Below the pieces are notes generated by a model. That model did no database searches. It saw only the letters and a list, made by a program, of their open reading frames with translations, and had not been told where the DNA came from. A DNA stretch of 42,437 nt, from NCBI GenBank assembly GCA_022652945.1, contig JALCRV010000016.1, forward strand, positions 1 through 42,437, read 5' to 3'. This DNA is from Bacilli bacterium. Lineage in GTDB: Bacteria > Bacillota_I > Bacilli_A > RFN20 > CAG-288. How positions within the stretch are numbered: position 1 is the stretch's first letter; each line of letters begins with the position of its first letter. The translations under genes and the position numbers were made by a program. Below are positions 22,620-31,096 of the stretch, piece after piece.

Positions 22620-24422
22620 TTAGAAATGAGTATCGAGAAGACCGCAGAAAGCATCGACCGGGGAGACTCCTTTGAACTCGCTCTTCCCTTCAAGCTTATC
22701 GATCAAAGCTGCAATTGTGGTCTCATGGGAATCGTAGCAGTTAATAAAGGTCTTGACCTGAGAGACATCCGCCAGATGGAAAGGACAGTTAAAGGAAACG
22801 AAAATCGTCGGCAATTCATTGACATACCAAGGATTATCCCAGCCGCCTTTGGAGATTGCCCACTCCAAACGCTGAGTAGTCCTCATCGTCCCGGAGACAT
22901 TGGCGAAGCAGATAACCAAATCATAATTATCGGTTAAGGCATGGACGGATTGTTTCATCCCGTACATTCCTTTCGAACCGCCAGCCATCTGGCCGGATTT
23001 CATCATATTAGCGAAAGCATCCGGGCCCATCTGCTGCATCATCTGTTTCATCTTCGCAATCGGATCGACATAAATCTCAACCTTGTGACCGAGCGCTTCT
23101 AAACGAGCTTTCAGATTCTCGGTTAATTTTGAGCCGTCGACCGCCATCCCCGCACCAACCAGGAACGGATCCGGATGCGGACCGACCGGGACCAGAAGAA
23201 TTTTCTTATATTTAGCAGCGGTAATCGGAAGGATATTTTCCGTATGTTTCACTAAGGTAATTCCCTTATCGGAAACTTCTTGTGCTACTCCAGCATTCTC
23301 TTTCGCTCCAACAACAGCTAAGCCCTCTTTAGGAGGGAACTTGTCCAAGGTGAAATCAGCAAGACCGACATGAGCCTTCAAACCAAGAATTCTGGTTAAA
23401 GCCTCGTTTAGTCTTTCCTGGGTAAGTCTTCCATCTAAGACGGCATCCTTCATGTATTGGGTATCTTCTTCGATATTATTGAAGAAGAGGAACATATCGC
23501 AGCCGGCGATGATCGCTCCCGGAACTAAATCGCTTCGTTTCGCTCTTCCCGCAACTCCGACCATGTGGGAAGCATCGGAAACGATTACCCCGTTAAAACC
23601 AAGCTTATTTCTTAAAAGATCAGTTAATAGCTCTTTAGAAATGGTGGCGGGTTTTAAGTCTTCATCTTTAAGCCCTTTATTAAAATATCTTTCGTAAGCC
23701 GGCATAATGATATGTCCGGGCATCACGGCTTCAATCCCCGCTTCAATCAGGCCTTTATAAACCTTGCCGAAGCTCTTGTCCCATTCTTCGCAGGATAAGG
23801 AGTTTACGGAAGTGGCGATATGCGGATCTCTTTCATCAGTCGCATCTCCCGGGAAATGTTTCATCGTGCAGGCGATATGCGATTCATGGGCTCCGCGGAT
23901 ATATTCTTTTGAAAACTTTAAGACCAACTCAGGATCAGCGCCCCAACCGCGGGTCGCGATGCCAGGATGATGCCAATTCAAGACTAAATCAGTGACCGGA
24001 GCAAAGGTCCAGTTAGAGCCGACCGCTCTGGTTTCCAGACCAGCGATTCTTCCTAATTCATAAGCGTAATGCGGATCTTTAGTAGCGGCGATTTTCATTT
24101 CGGAACCGACGAAAGTGCCGTCTTTAGCTGCTCCGTTACCACCCATTTCAGCATTGACCGCCGAAAGGACAGGGATTTTAGAGAACTTATCAAAATTATA
24201 GTTCATCTCCCAGACTCTTTCTTTCGGTCCGGGATTGAAACGGATGCCGCCCATCTTGCAGGCTTGAACATCTTCTTTCACATCCTTTTCCTCAACCGAT
24301 CCGGTCAGATGGATAAATAACTGTCCGATTTTTTCATCGAGAGTCATCCCTTTGATCGTGTCTTCCACCCACTTGATTTGCTCTTTAGTCAGATTGAACG
24401 GCTTCTTAGATAAATCTACCAT
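22620..24422 (-). CDS. glycoside hydrolase family 3, NagZ-like N-domain
   Basis: The 600-residue GH3 enzyme begins with DTIKGMTLDEKIGQLF and contains CTMKHFPGDATDERDPH (near residue 186). This resembles the K-H-F-P-G...D-x-H general-acid loop of beta-N-acetylhexosaminidases (NagZ). The nucleophile Asp is in VIVSDASHMVG (near residue 282). A C-terminal alpha/beta domain follows (about 370-600), so it has two domains, like longer NagZ relatives. There is no signal peptide. It lies 27 nt after a HAD phosphatase gene and is the likely end of the epimerase-HAD-GH3 operon. Hexosaminidase or glucosidase activity is possible. AAAAGGAGG precedes the ATG. Confidence 0.9.
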   Translation of the reverse strand: MVDLSKKPFNLTKEQIKWVEDTIKGMTLDEKIGQLFIHLTGSVEEKDVKEDVQACKMGGIRFNPGPKERVWEMNYNFDKFSKIPVLSAVNAEMGGNGAAKDGTFVGSEMKIAATKDPHYAYELGRIAGLETRAVGSNWTFAPVTDLVLNWHHPGIATRGWGADPELVLKFSKEYIRGAHESHIACTMKHFPGDATDERDPHIATSVNSLSCEEWDKSFGKVYKGLIEAGIEAVMPGHIIMPAYERYFNKGLKDEDLKPATISKELLTDLLRNKLGFNGVIVSDASHMVGVAGRAKRSDLVPGAIIAGCDMFLFFNNIEEDTQYMKDAVLDGRLTQERLNEALTRILGLKAHVGLADFTLDKFPPKEGLAVVGAKENAGVAQEVSDKGITLVKHTENILPITAAKYKKILLVPVGPHPDPFLVGAGMAVDGSKLTENLKARLEALGHKVEIYVDPIAKMKQMMQQMGPDAFANMMKSGQMAGGSKGMYGMKQSVHALTDNYDLVICFANVSGTMRTTQRLEWAISKGGWDNPWYVNELPTIFVSFNCPFHLADVSQVKTFINCYDSHETTIAALIDKLEGKSEFKGVSPVDAFCGLLDTHF

Positions 24423-24448
24423 GGCATATGCCTCCTTTTAATAATTTC

Positions 24449-25294
24449 TTAGTTATCGAAACTAGCGTAGAATTCTTTCATCAGCTGATCTTGATACTTC
24501 CCGTATTCGCCTTTGAAGAAAATCGGCAGATATATGTTCTTTAAATCAGCCCAGCTTTTCTCTTCGCCTTTAACCATAATCGGATAAAAATAAACTCCTT
24601 GTGATTCGGCTGCGGTGATATCCGGGAAAGCATCTCCTATCATCAGGACATGATCTTTGTTATAGCCTTTAGGCAACAATTTACCGATGATAGCTCCCTT
24701 GGTCCCATCTTCTTGGGAAGCCAAGACATCAGCTAGCTCCGCTAAGCCATAATGATTCCATTCTTCTTCCAAGGCTTTCGCGCCCGCTCCGGAAACCGCG
24801 GCTACATCGCCTTTTCCTCTCATCGCTTGGAAAGCTTCCTTGACACCTTTAAAAGGCTTCTTATCATCAAAAGTAAGTTTTTTTATAGCTTCGTTGGTCT
24901 TCTCTGACCATTCGAGGGTCTTTTTTAAAACCTCACTATGAGTTTTTTCAATCGCTTCTTTTAGGCTTTTAGTCGATAATTCACCCGATTTATTAACCCA
25001 ATCATCAAGGAAAGAAAGATCTTTGATATCCAGATACTTTCCTTGATATTCTTTTAAAATTTTCAGCAATGTCACGTATCTTAACTGCCCGCGGCTTTTT
25101 TCATAAAGATTGATCTGATTCCATCTTTTTAAGGCTTCTTCTTTATGAGCCTCAAGACCAAATTCCTCAACAAAACAAGGACCGAAGCATTTAAAATGCT
25201 TAATGTTCATAGTGTCCATCGCCGTCCCATCGGAATCGATGCAGATCAAGTATGGATAGTTCTGATGAAAAGCGGCGATAGTCTTATCTGACAT
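24449..25294 (-). CDS. HAD-superfamily hydrolase
   Basis: The 281-residue phosphatase-like protein has motif I as CIDSDGTAMDTM (nucleophile Asp in D-x-D-G-T), a central KPFKGVKEAFQAMRGKGDVAAVSGAG segment (motif II Ser) and motif IV GDAFPDITAA. A helical cap of about 100 residues lies between motifs I and II. It probably removes phosphate from a sugar phosphate in the cytoplasm. AAGAGGTAAC precedes the ATG. It is 100 nt downstream of the epimerase gene. An AT-rich stretch with TATAAT (minus strand, 25330-25335) may give it its own promoter. Confidence 0.88.
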   Translation of the reverse strand: MSDKTIAAFHQNYPYLICIDSDGTAMDTMNIKHFKCFGPCFVEEFGLEAHKEEALKRWNQINLYEKSRGQLRYVTLLKILKEYQGKYLDIKDLSFLDDWVNKSGELSTKSLKEAIEKTHSEVLKKTLEWSEKTNEAIKKLTFDDKKPFKGVKEAFQAMRGKGDVAAVSGAGAKALEEEWNHYGLAELADVLASQEDGTKGAIIGKLLPKGYNKDHVLMIGDAFPDITAAESQGVYFYPIMVKGEEKSWADLKNIYLPIFFKGEYGKYQDQLMKEFYASFDN

Positions 25295-25394
25295 TTCCGT
25301 TACCTCTTATTATAATTTTATTTAAGCATATTATATCGTCATATCTCTTGTAATCTTTTAAATTTTTATGCATTTAATTAGTTAATCTTTATAT

Positions 25395-26246
25395 CTAATT
25401 TTTCTTAACATTCTCATTAAGGAAAACTGAGGACTGCTTCATCGAAGTTAGAGCGGACTTTTCAACCCAGTTTTGATGACTCTCCAGGATAATCGCTTCA
25501 ACTTGGTTTTCCTCCGCTTGCTTAATAAAGCCGATTAAGTCTAAGTTCCCGTATCCCAGTTCCACACTATCGGACTTAACGATAGAATTTACTTTCCCTT
25601 TAATTCTCGTCCCTCGGTCATTGATGTGATAAAGGCGCATCCGTTTACCGAGGATTTTCATGTACTCTAAAGGGTTCTTCCCGGCCTCCGCCATCCAATA
25701 AGAATCAAATTCAAAATTAACAAAAGAAGGATCTGTCTTATCAATTATTAAGTCGTAAGCCTTCTTTTCCCCGCAAACGATTAATTCGCAGTTGTGGTTA
25801 TGATAAAGCAATTCGAGATTTCGTTCTTTCATCAGTCTTCCCGCATTATTTAAGTCGGAGATTAATTTTTCAACTTCAATCTTGGAAGAATAATCAAGGT
25901 TTCTGACCCCGGTGATAACGATGAACTTCGTGGCGAACGAATCAGCCAACTTTTTAATCTCATCGGGTTTATTTAAGACGGAATTCAGATCTTCATGTAA
26001 GGCTATGACTTTAAGACCGGACTCTTTAATTAAGGACACCCAGTTTATTTTTTTCGAAGAGCCGATTGTCATTCCCGCCGCCTTTGCCATCAAGCGGATA
26101 GAAAGGGGGAGCCTATTTATCAAAAAGGCATCAAGTTCAATGCCATCAAAGCCAGCTTCCTTTACTTCTTTTAAGGTGGCTAAGGCCATCTGAGGATTCT
26201 TGAATTCATTCCGAAGTTGGAACTGCTGAACACCCTTTAATGCCAT
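25395..26246 (-). CDS. sugar phosphate isomerase/epimerase family protein
   Basis: The 283-residue TIM barrel is of the xylose-isomerase-like/AP-endonuclease-2 class. Metal-site positions are visible in order: LLYHNHN, FEFDSYW, LYHINDRGT and IILESHQNW. Members isomerise or epimerise sugars, sugar acids or inositol derivatives. AGGAGGGAAG precedes the ATG. It is divergent from an AraC regulator (26440) and upstream of the HAD and GH3 genes, which suggests one regulated sugar operon. The substrate is unknown. Confidence 0.9.
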   Translation of the reverse strand: MALKGVQQFQLRNEFKNPQMALATLKEVKEAGFDGIELDAFLINRLPLSIRLMAKAAGMTIGSSKKINWVSLIKESGLKVIALHEDLNSVLNKPDEIKKLADSFATKFIVITGVRNLDYSSKIEVEKLISDLNNAGRLMKERNLELLYHNHNCELIVCGEKKAYDLIIDKTDPSFVNFEFDSYWMAEAGKNPLEYMKILGKRMRLYHINDRGTRIKGKVNSIVKSDSVELGYGNLDLIGFIKQAEENQVEAIILESHQNWVEKSALTSMKQSSVFLNENVKKN

Positions 26247-26407
26247 CTTCCCTCCTTAATAACCTACTTCAATTTTAAATTCATCTTATCAATCCTTATT
26301 GTAGAAATTACGAGCGATTATCAATAAAACATAATTGATAAAAGAAAAGGAAAAATGCCTTACAATTTGAAATATCTTATAAAAATACAAAAAAATGAAT
26401 TTTAGTC

Positions 26408-26427
26408 TATAATTACCTCAGAGGTAA
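26408..26427 (+). promoter_or_regulatory. promoter and operator of AraC regulator 1
   Basis: The -10 TATAAT (26408-26413) runs into a perfect palindrome TTACCTC-A-GAGGTAA (26413-26427) that covers the predicted start near 26420. A protein bound there would block transcription. The rest of the 26247-26439 gap is AT-rich and must also hold the promoter of the divergent epimerase gene, which I could not place with confidence. Confidence 0.55.
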
Positions 26428-26439
26428 ATATTACAACAA

Positions 26440-27654
26440 ATGGATATCAAGACCCTGATATGGCTATGTGAAAACGACACGGGGCTTTTAGATTATCCGG
26501 TTTCCGTTTACCTGGATGGAAAAAGGCAAGCAGGTTTCCGTGTTCTTGAAGATATTCCGCTTAATCCTTTTGCAAAATTTGAGCAAACGATTTTTAAAAG
26601 CGATAAAAAGGTCGATTTCCTTATCAATAATGACCTCTTAGCTTTTGGAGTCATCATAGATAACGAATCAAGGGCCAAAGTTCTAATCGGCCCGGTCGCC
26701 ATCGGGACTCTACCTCCGCAGATAATCCGCAATATCATCATCGATTCCAAGATTGATTTAAGGAATTCCGATAAGCTTACTAACTATCTTAAAGGCCTTA
26801 AAAAGATTACTTTCGCTGAATTTCGAATGCTGACTTTCGCCTTTTATACCGCGGTCAATCATGAGTTAATCCAGGATTCCAACCCAGATTACTCCTTAAG
26901 CCATACCCAAGCTATTATCGAAGATACTTATAATGAATCGATTCAAGTGGAAGAAAGTACCGGTGAGTTAGATGGTGCAGCCTTTTCTAAATACTTTGAA
27001 GACCGCTCTATTATGTACATCAAAAACGGCGAGCCGGATAAATGGTCGGATTTCGCTCCTAGCAACTACCGCCACCGGACTTCCCTTCTGACTTCTTTAG
27101 ATGAAAAAAGAGAATTCAAAGATCGTTGCATCTCTTCCATCGCTATCTTAACCAGGGAAGCCATCGAGGCCGGGTTAGATGTCGAAACCGCCTATATCAT
27201 CACTGACCTTTATATCCTGAAAATTGAAAACGCCACCTCGATTGAGCAGATGGCCGCCATTCAGCTTTCTCTGATGAGAGATCTCTGCACCCGGGTCGGT
27301 AATCTTAAGATCAGAGAAACCGCTAATCCGACCATCAACCGTTCCATCACTTACGTTAACGAACATCTGAAAGAAAAGCTGAACACTAAGTTGGTCGCCG
27401 AGGCTCTTCATATCTCCCCGAACTATCTTTCGACTTATTTCAAACAAGAAACGGGGATTAATTTTATGAATTATATCTCCGATATGAAGATCGAAGAAGC
27501 TAAACGTTTATTAAAATTAACCGATAAATCCCTAGCGGATATTTCTAACTATCTTTCCTTCTCGTCCCAATCGTACTTTCAGAACGTCTTTAAATGGCTG
27601 ACAGGCAAGACGCCGACTGAATATCGGGAAGACACCAAAAAAGCCAAAAATTAA
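26440..27654 (+). CDS. AraC-family regulator 1
   Basis: The 404-residue regulator has an N-terminal sensor domain of about 290 residues, PAS/GAF-like in appearance (LAFGVIIDNESRAKVLIGPVAIG). The C-terminal AraC-type double helix-turn-helix begins AEALHISPNYLSTYFKQETG and ends DISNYLSFSSQSYFQNVFK. It is strongly similar to the regulator at 33106-34299 along the whole length. There is no good ribosome site next to the ATG; AGAGGT lies about 14 nt away, within the operator palindrome. It is divergent from the epimerase-HAD-GH3 genes and convergent with a sugar-binding lipoprotein gene. Confidence 0.92.
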   Translation: MDIKTLIWLCENDTGLLDYPVSVYLDGKRQAGFRVLEDIPLNPFAKFEQTIFKSDKKVDFLINNDLLAFGVIIDNESRAKVLIGPVAIGTLPPQIIRNIIIDSKIDLRNSDKLTNYLKGLKKITFAEFRMLTFAFYTAVNHELIQDSNPDYSLSHTQAIIEDTYNESIQVEESTGELDGAAFSKYFEDRSIMYIKNGEPDKWSDFAPSNYRHRTSLLTSLDEKREFKDRCISSIAILTREAIEAGLDVETAYIITDLYILKIENATSIEQMAAIQLSLMRDLCTRVGNLKIRETANPTINRSITYVNEHLKEKLNTKLVAEALHISPNYLSTYFKQETGINFMNYISDMKIEEAKRLLKLTDKSLADISNYLSFSSQSYFQNVFKWLTGKTPTEYREDTKKAKN

Positions 27655-27675
27655 TGCTGAACAAATGGACCTACT

Positions 27676-27701
27676 AAAAAAGCTGCCGAAGCAGCTTTTT
27701 T
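27676..27701. terminator. bidirectional terminator between AraC 1 and binding protein 1
   Basis: The stem AAAAAAGCTGC/GCAGCTTTTTT with a CGAA loop (UUCG on the minus strand) serves both convergent genes. Confidence 0.92.
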
Positions 27702-27720
27702 AGTCTCTTAACGTCAGCGA

Positions 27721-29553
27721 CTACATGTTGTCGTAGGCTGTCTGCAGAGCGGTGGTTGCATCCGTAATCTTGTACTTATTGATTGCGGCAAGATAACCAT
27801 TCCAAGTCGAATCATTATTGATATCAGCTTCACCGGTGATCATCTTCGGGCACCATTTATTAAGGAAATCGGTAGCTTGAGTGTTGACCTTGGTGTAATT
27901 CACTGCAGCATCCCCGCTCAGTTTACCGGTAGCTCCGTAGAACAAATAGAAATTGGAGGTAAAGTAATCCCACTGAGCCAAAGAGCGAGTAAAGACCGCC
28001 GGACGATTAGTATAAGAACCGTTGTACGGTCCAAGACGACGACCGATCGTACGGTTATTCTTAACGACTCCTTGCAGACTGTCATTTTCAGCAATCTTGG
28101 CATCCAGAGTCCAAAGCTTCTTCCCGGTCGAAGTCCCTTCGACCCAATCAGCGCCTGTGGAATCGACATAATGATAAGCGCCATTAGTAAGCCCGTTCTT
28201 GATATAAAGCGGATCCTGAGTTTCTTCCTCTTCCTCTTTAGATAAGCCGGCCGAGCAAAGCATCACTCCTTCATCGGAATACATATAATCAAACATTCTT
28301 AACAAAGCCGGAAGATCCTTATCCTGAGCCTTGTTAGTAACTACCACGGAGGAATTTGTCAGACCAATCTGGTAGAAAGACACAGGGTTGACATTCTGAA
28401 TATCAGAAGTCCCCAGGGTCGTATTGATCGGCTGCTTGGCTCCGAAGACACAGATGCCATTAGTGTAACCATCAGTCGCACTGTTGGGTTTGCCTTCAGA
28501 AATATCCAAGCCATCATTGAAGGCGGCCAAAGTTCCATACCACATCCCGACCTTGCCCTGATGGACCTTGGTGGAATCAACCTGATAGAACATATCAGAA
28601 GTATGCTCAGCGAATTTAGTGTCGATATAGCCGGCCTTGTACCACTTGTTCATCAACTTCAGGTACTCGCGGAAAGCCGAGGTATTGCCACCAAACCCGA
28701 TGGTCTTATTGTCATCCTTCAGATAAAACATCGGCGCGACGCCAAATGAGGCGGCTAAATCCCCCGTCCCATAATAACCACCGTAAGGGATGCTCATGCA
28801 ATAGCCGTCGCTGATTCCTTCACCAGCTAAAGCCTTCTTAAAGATCGGAAGCATCCATTCCCAGTCCGCAAAAGTCTTCGGATCGGTCTCGCCCGACGGG
28901 AAGACGACATCATCGGTCCAGACCTTATTAGCATCATATCCGCCCGTAAAAGCAGCGTTGGTGGTCGGATTAGTTCCGTATTTCACCAGCCAATCGCGAC
29001 GGTAACAGAATCCGCCCCAGGAGTTATTGGTGTCGTTAACGTCCCAAAGCTCGATGTTCTTGGTTTCTCCGTCGATCTTCGAAGTGCAGAGCTTCTTATA
29101 AAGCGGCCTGTCATCAAGCCATTTCTTATAATTAGGCATGTACTTATCGACATAATCGGTAAGATCCAAGGCTATGCCCTGATCATAAAGATCTTGAATC
29201 GTTCCGATACTCTTATAGTAATTGACATCCATGATGTCGGTATAATCGCCTGAGCCAATCATCGTGGAAATGACCTTGCTCGCATCACCGGTAGCCGGCG
29301 AAGAGAAGGCAACGCTGACTTTAGCGTTATTGTCGCCCCAAGTCTTATGATTCAGTAAGAAGTTCATAGTGGGGTTCTTTTCAAAGGAAGAATAATAGCT
29401 CGTATCATCTCCAGTGGACAGGAAATAAGTGAAATCCGCGCTCTTATTCGAGCCGGAATTTACGCCTTCTGAAGTAGTCCCGCCACAACTAGTTAAGAAT
29501 GTCGCCGCCACTAAAGCGACAAGAAGAAGCTTTCCGGATCTTTTTAGACTCAT
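27721..29553 (-). CDS. extracellular sugar-binding lipoprotein 1 (ABC importer)
   Basis: The 610-residue substrate-binding protein is of the large LplA/YtcQ-like type. The lipoprotein signal is MSLKRSGKLLLVALVAAT, ending in the lipobox L-T-S-C. The mature protein is typical of oligosaccharide binders (NPTMNFLLNHKTWGDN, SGDYTDIMDVNYYK, GGFCYRRDWLVKYGTNP). I start at the ATG at 29553, which has GGAGGTAAGGA upstream, rather than five codons earlier. It is a close paralogue of the protein at 31097-32938. No permease genes are adjacent, so it must work with a transporter encoded elsewhere. Confidence 0.93.
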   Translation of the reverse strand: MSLKRSGKLLLVALVAATFLTSCGGTTSEGVNSGSNKSADFTYFLSTGDDTSYYSSFEKNPTMNFLLNHKTWGDNNAKVSVAFSSPATGDASKVISTMIGSGDYTDIMDVNYYKSIGTIQDLYDQGIALDLTDYVDKYMPNYKKWLDDRPLYKKLCTSKIDGETKNIELWDVNDTNNSWGGFCYRRDWLVKYGTNPTTNAAFTGGYDANKVWTDDVVFPSGETDPKTFADWEWMLPIFKKALAGEGISDGYCMSIPYGGYYGTGDLAASFGVAPMFYLKDDNKTIGFGGNTSAFREYLKLMNKWYKAGYIDTKFAEHTSDMFYQVDSTKVHQGKVGMWYGTLAAFNDGLDISEGKPNSATDGYTNGICVFGAKQPINTTLGTSDIQNVNPVSFYQIGLTNSSVVVTNKAQDKDLPALLRMFDYMYSDEGVMLCSAGLSKEEEEETQDPLYIKNGLTNGAYHYVDSTGADWVEGTSTGKKLWTLDAKIAENDSLQGVVKNNRTIGRRLGPYNGSYTNRPAVFTRSLAQWDYFTSNFYLFYGATGKLSGDAAVNYTKVNTQATDFLNKWCPKMITGEADINNDSTWNGYLAAINKYKITDATTALQTAYDNM

Positions 29554-29575
29554 TGTCCTTACCTCCAAAGTTATG

Positions 29576-29591
29576 ACAGAGAATCCTCTGT
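29576..29591. promoter_or_regulatory. small palindrome in the binding protein 1 leader
   Basis: ACAGAG-AATC-CTCTGT is a perfect 6-bp inverted repeat between the -10 box and the ribosome site. It may be an operator or a leader hairpin. Confidence 0.3.
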
Positions 29592-29601
29592 TTATAATTT
29601 A

Positions 29602-29634
29602 ATGTTAACCTCATCTAACAAACAGATATTGCAA
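29602..29634 (-). promoter_or_regulatory. binding protein 1 promoter with shared TTGCAATA element
   Basis: On the minus strand TTTGCAATATC (TTGCAA at 29629-29634) is followed 21 nt later by TAACAT (29602-29607), 48 nt before the ATG. The 11-bp TTTGCAATATC is identical to that at the GH3 promoter. Confidence 0.55.
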
Positions 29635-29728
29635 AAAAAACGTAGTTTTTGTATTTATCTAATGAATGTAAGCCCTTAGAAATGAAGCAATATAATGACC
29701 AATCAATTTCTCTTTAGGCAAGAATAGT

Positions 29729-30613
29729 CTATAAATCCTTCTTAAGAAGCTGTCTATACTCTTTCGGGCTGCACCCTTTTTCTTTCTTAAAAGTCTCGCT
29801 GAAGTAAGAAGGGGACTCAAAGCCAACCGCGGAAGAAATTTCGCTGATATCCTTAGTAAAATCACTTAAAAGCTCACCGCTCTTTTGGATGCGAAATGAT
29901 AAAAGATAAGAAATCGGTGAAGCGTGGAGCATCTTAGTAAAAAGGTGAGAGGCATAACCAGGACTAATAGAGGCCGCCTTAGCAATCGAATCTACATCGA
30001 TCTTTTCTTGATAATGATTGTAGATAAAAGACAGCATTCTTTTAACTAAGAGAGCTTTATCGGAAGAATCCAGCTTCGTTTCTTTTTCCTGCCCTTGCAA
30101 AGAAAGAAAAGCGGCCCAAAAGTCATATAGGCCTGAAAGGAGCTTTAATTGATAGCCGTCTTTCTTCTCTTGGATTTGTTTTAACATAACGTCCAGGTCT
30201 TCTTTCAATCTGGCGCATTTATCCGCCGGAAAAATCAAAAAGGGCAGCTTAGTATTCTCCCTTAAAGGAGAAATGTAATTATCAGCGATTTCCTTGCTGG
30301 CGCTTAAAAGACTAGGAGAAAAGACTAAACATAAATAGGTGGAGTCTTCCCCGTTCTCGCTATAGCCGTAATGCGGGCATTTCGCATTGATAAAAATCCC
30401 TTCGCCTTCTTTTAAAACCACGTTTGTTCCATTTACAAAGTAGGAAGGATTGCCCTTCTCTACCAAAAAGAACTCAAACTCCTGATGCCAATGACAAAGA
30501 ACTCTCTTAGAAGGATAAAGACTTAAAGAACTCCTCCGAAGATACAAAGGAAAAGATGGATCATCATAATGTAAGATCTCCGATTGATCGGGAAGAACGG
30601 TTAAAATATCCAT
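29729..30613 (-). CDS. AraC-family regulator 3 with N-terminal cupin
   Basis: The 294-residue regulator has an N-terminal cupin-type sugar-sensing domain (HWHQEFEFFLVEKGNPSYFVNG). The C-terminal AraC helix-turn-helix pair (DSIAKAASISPGYASHLFTKML, then EISSAVGFESPSYFSETFKKE) is followed by the usual GCSPKEYR. It is of a different subtype from regulators 1 and 2. I take the ATG at 30613; the TTG at 30631 lies upstream of a TATAAT box and would be outside the mRNA. It is upstream of binding protein 1 and in the same direction, with a 175-nt gap that contains that gene's own promoter. Confidence 0.92.
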   Translation of the reverse strand: MDILTVLPDQSEILHYDDPSFPLYLRRSSLSLYPSKRVLCHWHQEFEFFLVEKGNPSYFVNGTNVVLKEGEGIFINAKCPHYGYSENGEDSTYLCLVFSPSLLSASKEIADNYISPLRENTKLPFLIFPADKCARLKEDLDVMLKQIQEKKDGYQLKLLSGLYDFWAAFLSLQGQEKETKLDSSDKALLVKRMLSFIYNHYQEKIDVDSIAKAASISPGYASHLFTKMLHASPISYLLSFRIQKSGELLSDFTKDISEISSAVGFESPSYFSETFKKEKGCSPKEYRQLLKKDL

Positions 30614-30619
30614 AAATTC

Positions 30620-30648
30620 ATTATATATCAAGATAGCAGTTTTGTTAT
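30620..30648 (-). promoter_or_regulatory. promoter of AraC regulator 3, start site at the ATG
   Basis: On the minus strand TATAAT (30620-30625) has a fair -35, ATAACA (30643-30648), at 17 nt. The A of the ATG is the seventh base after the -10, so the mRNA is likely leaderless. No Shine-Dalgarno is present. Confidence 0.5.
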
Positions 30649-30703
30649 ATTTTAAAGCTGTTTATTAAATGTTTATGTGTAATATAAGCATTATTATGAT
30701 GTT

Positions 30704-30958
30704 ATGGAAAGCATCATGACATCCACGAACCGAGCGAAAGCGCTCAACATCATCAGAAGCAAAGAATTCTTAAAGACTCCTTCTTGGGCCACCTTCTTCT
30801 ACTACGTCCAAGAGAGAGAAACTTTAATGGATTTTTATGACTTCCTGCTCGATGAAGGGTTCATATCGCTCGAACAGCCGCATGAAGTAACCTCTACAAA
30901 CTTCAACGCCAAGCTCATGGATCATAAAGGCCGTCTTATCGTCCTCCGTTCGGAATAA
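30704..30958 (+). CDS. small hypothetical protein
   Basis: The 84-residue charged, soluble protein is unrecognised. It starts MESIMTSTNRAK and has two amphipathic helices (ALNIIRSKEFLK, YYVQERETLMDFYDFLLDEGF) followed by a short beta-like tail. An alternative start is the internal ATG four codons in. There is no clear ribosome site before either. A good terminator 40 nt downstream on the same strand and its divergence from AraC regulator 3 support a real gene. Confidence 0.6.
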   Translation: MESIMTSTNRAKALNIIRSKEFLKTPSWATFFYYVQERETLMDFYDFLLDEGFISLEQPHEVTSTNFNAKLMDHKGRLIVLRSE

Positions 30959-31000
30959 AAGTTAAATAAGAAAGGAAAAGACTTTTATAAGAAAGGAAAT

Positions 31001-31025
31001 ACCCGCCCTGAAACGGCGGGTTTTT
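31001..31025 (+). terminator. terminator of the small gene
   Basis: The stem ACCCGCC/GGCGGGT with a 7-nt loop is followed by TTTT on the plus strand. Confidence 0.88.
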
Positions 31026-31040
31026 AAATACAAAATATCA

Positions 31041-31069
31041 AAAAAGCGGAAGGGTGTTAAACCTTTCCG
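31041..31069 (-). terminator. terminator of binding protein 2
   Basis: On the minus strand CGGAAAGG pairs with CCTTCCG (one bulge) and TTTTTTG follows. It lies about 30 nt after the stop codon. Confidence 0.75.
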
Positions 31070-31096
31070 TTAATAGAAACCAGGCGTTAGATCAGA

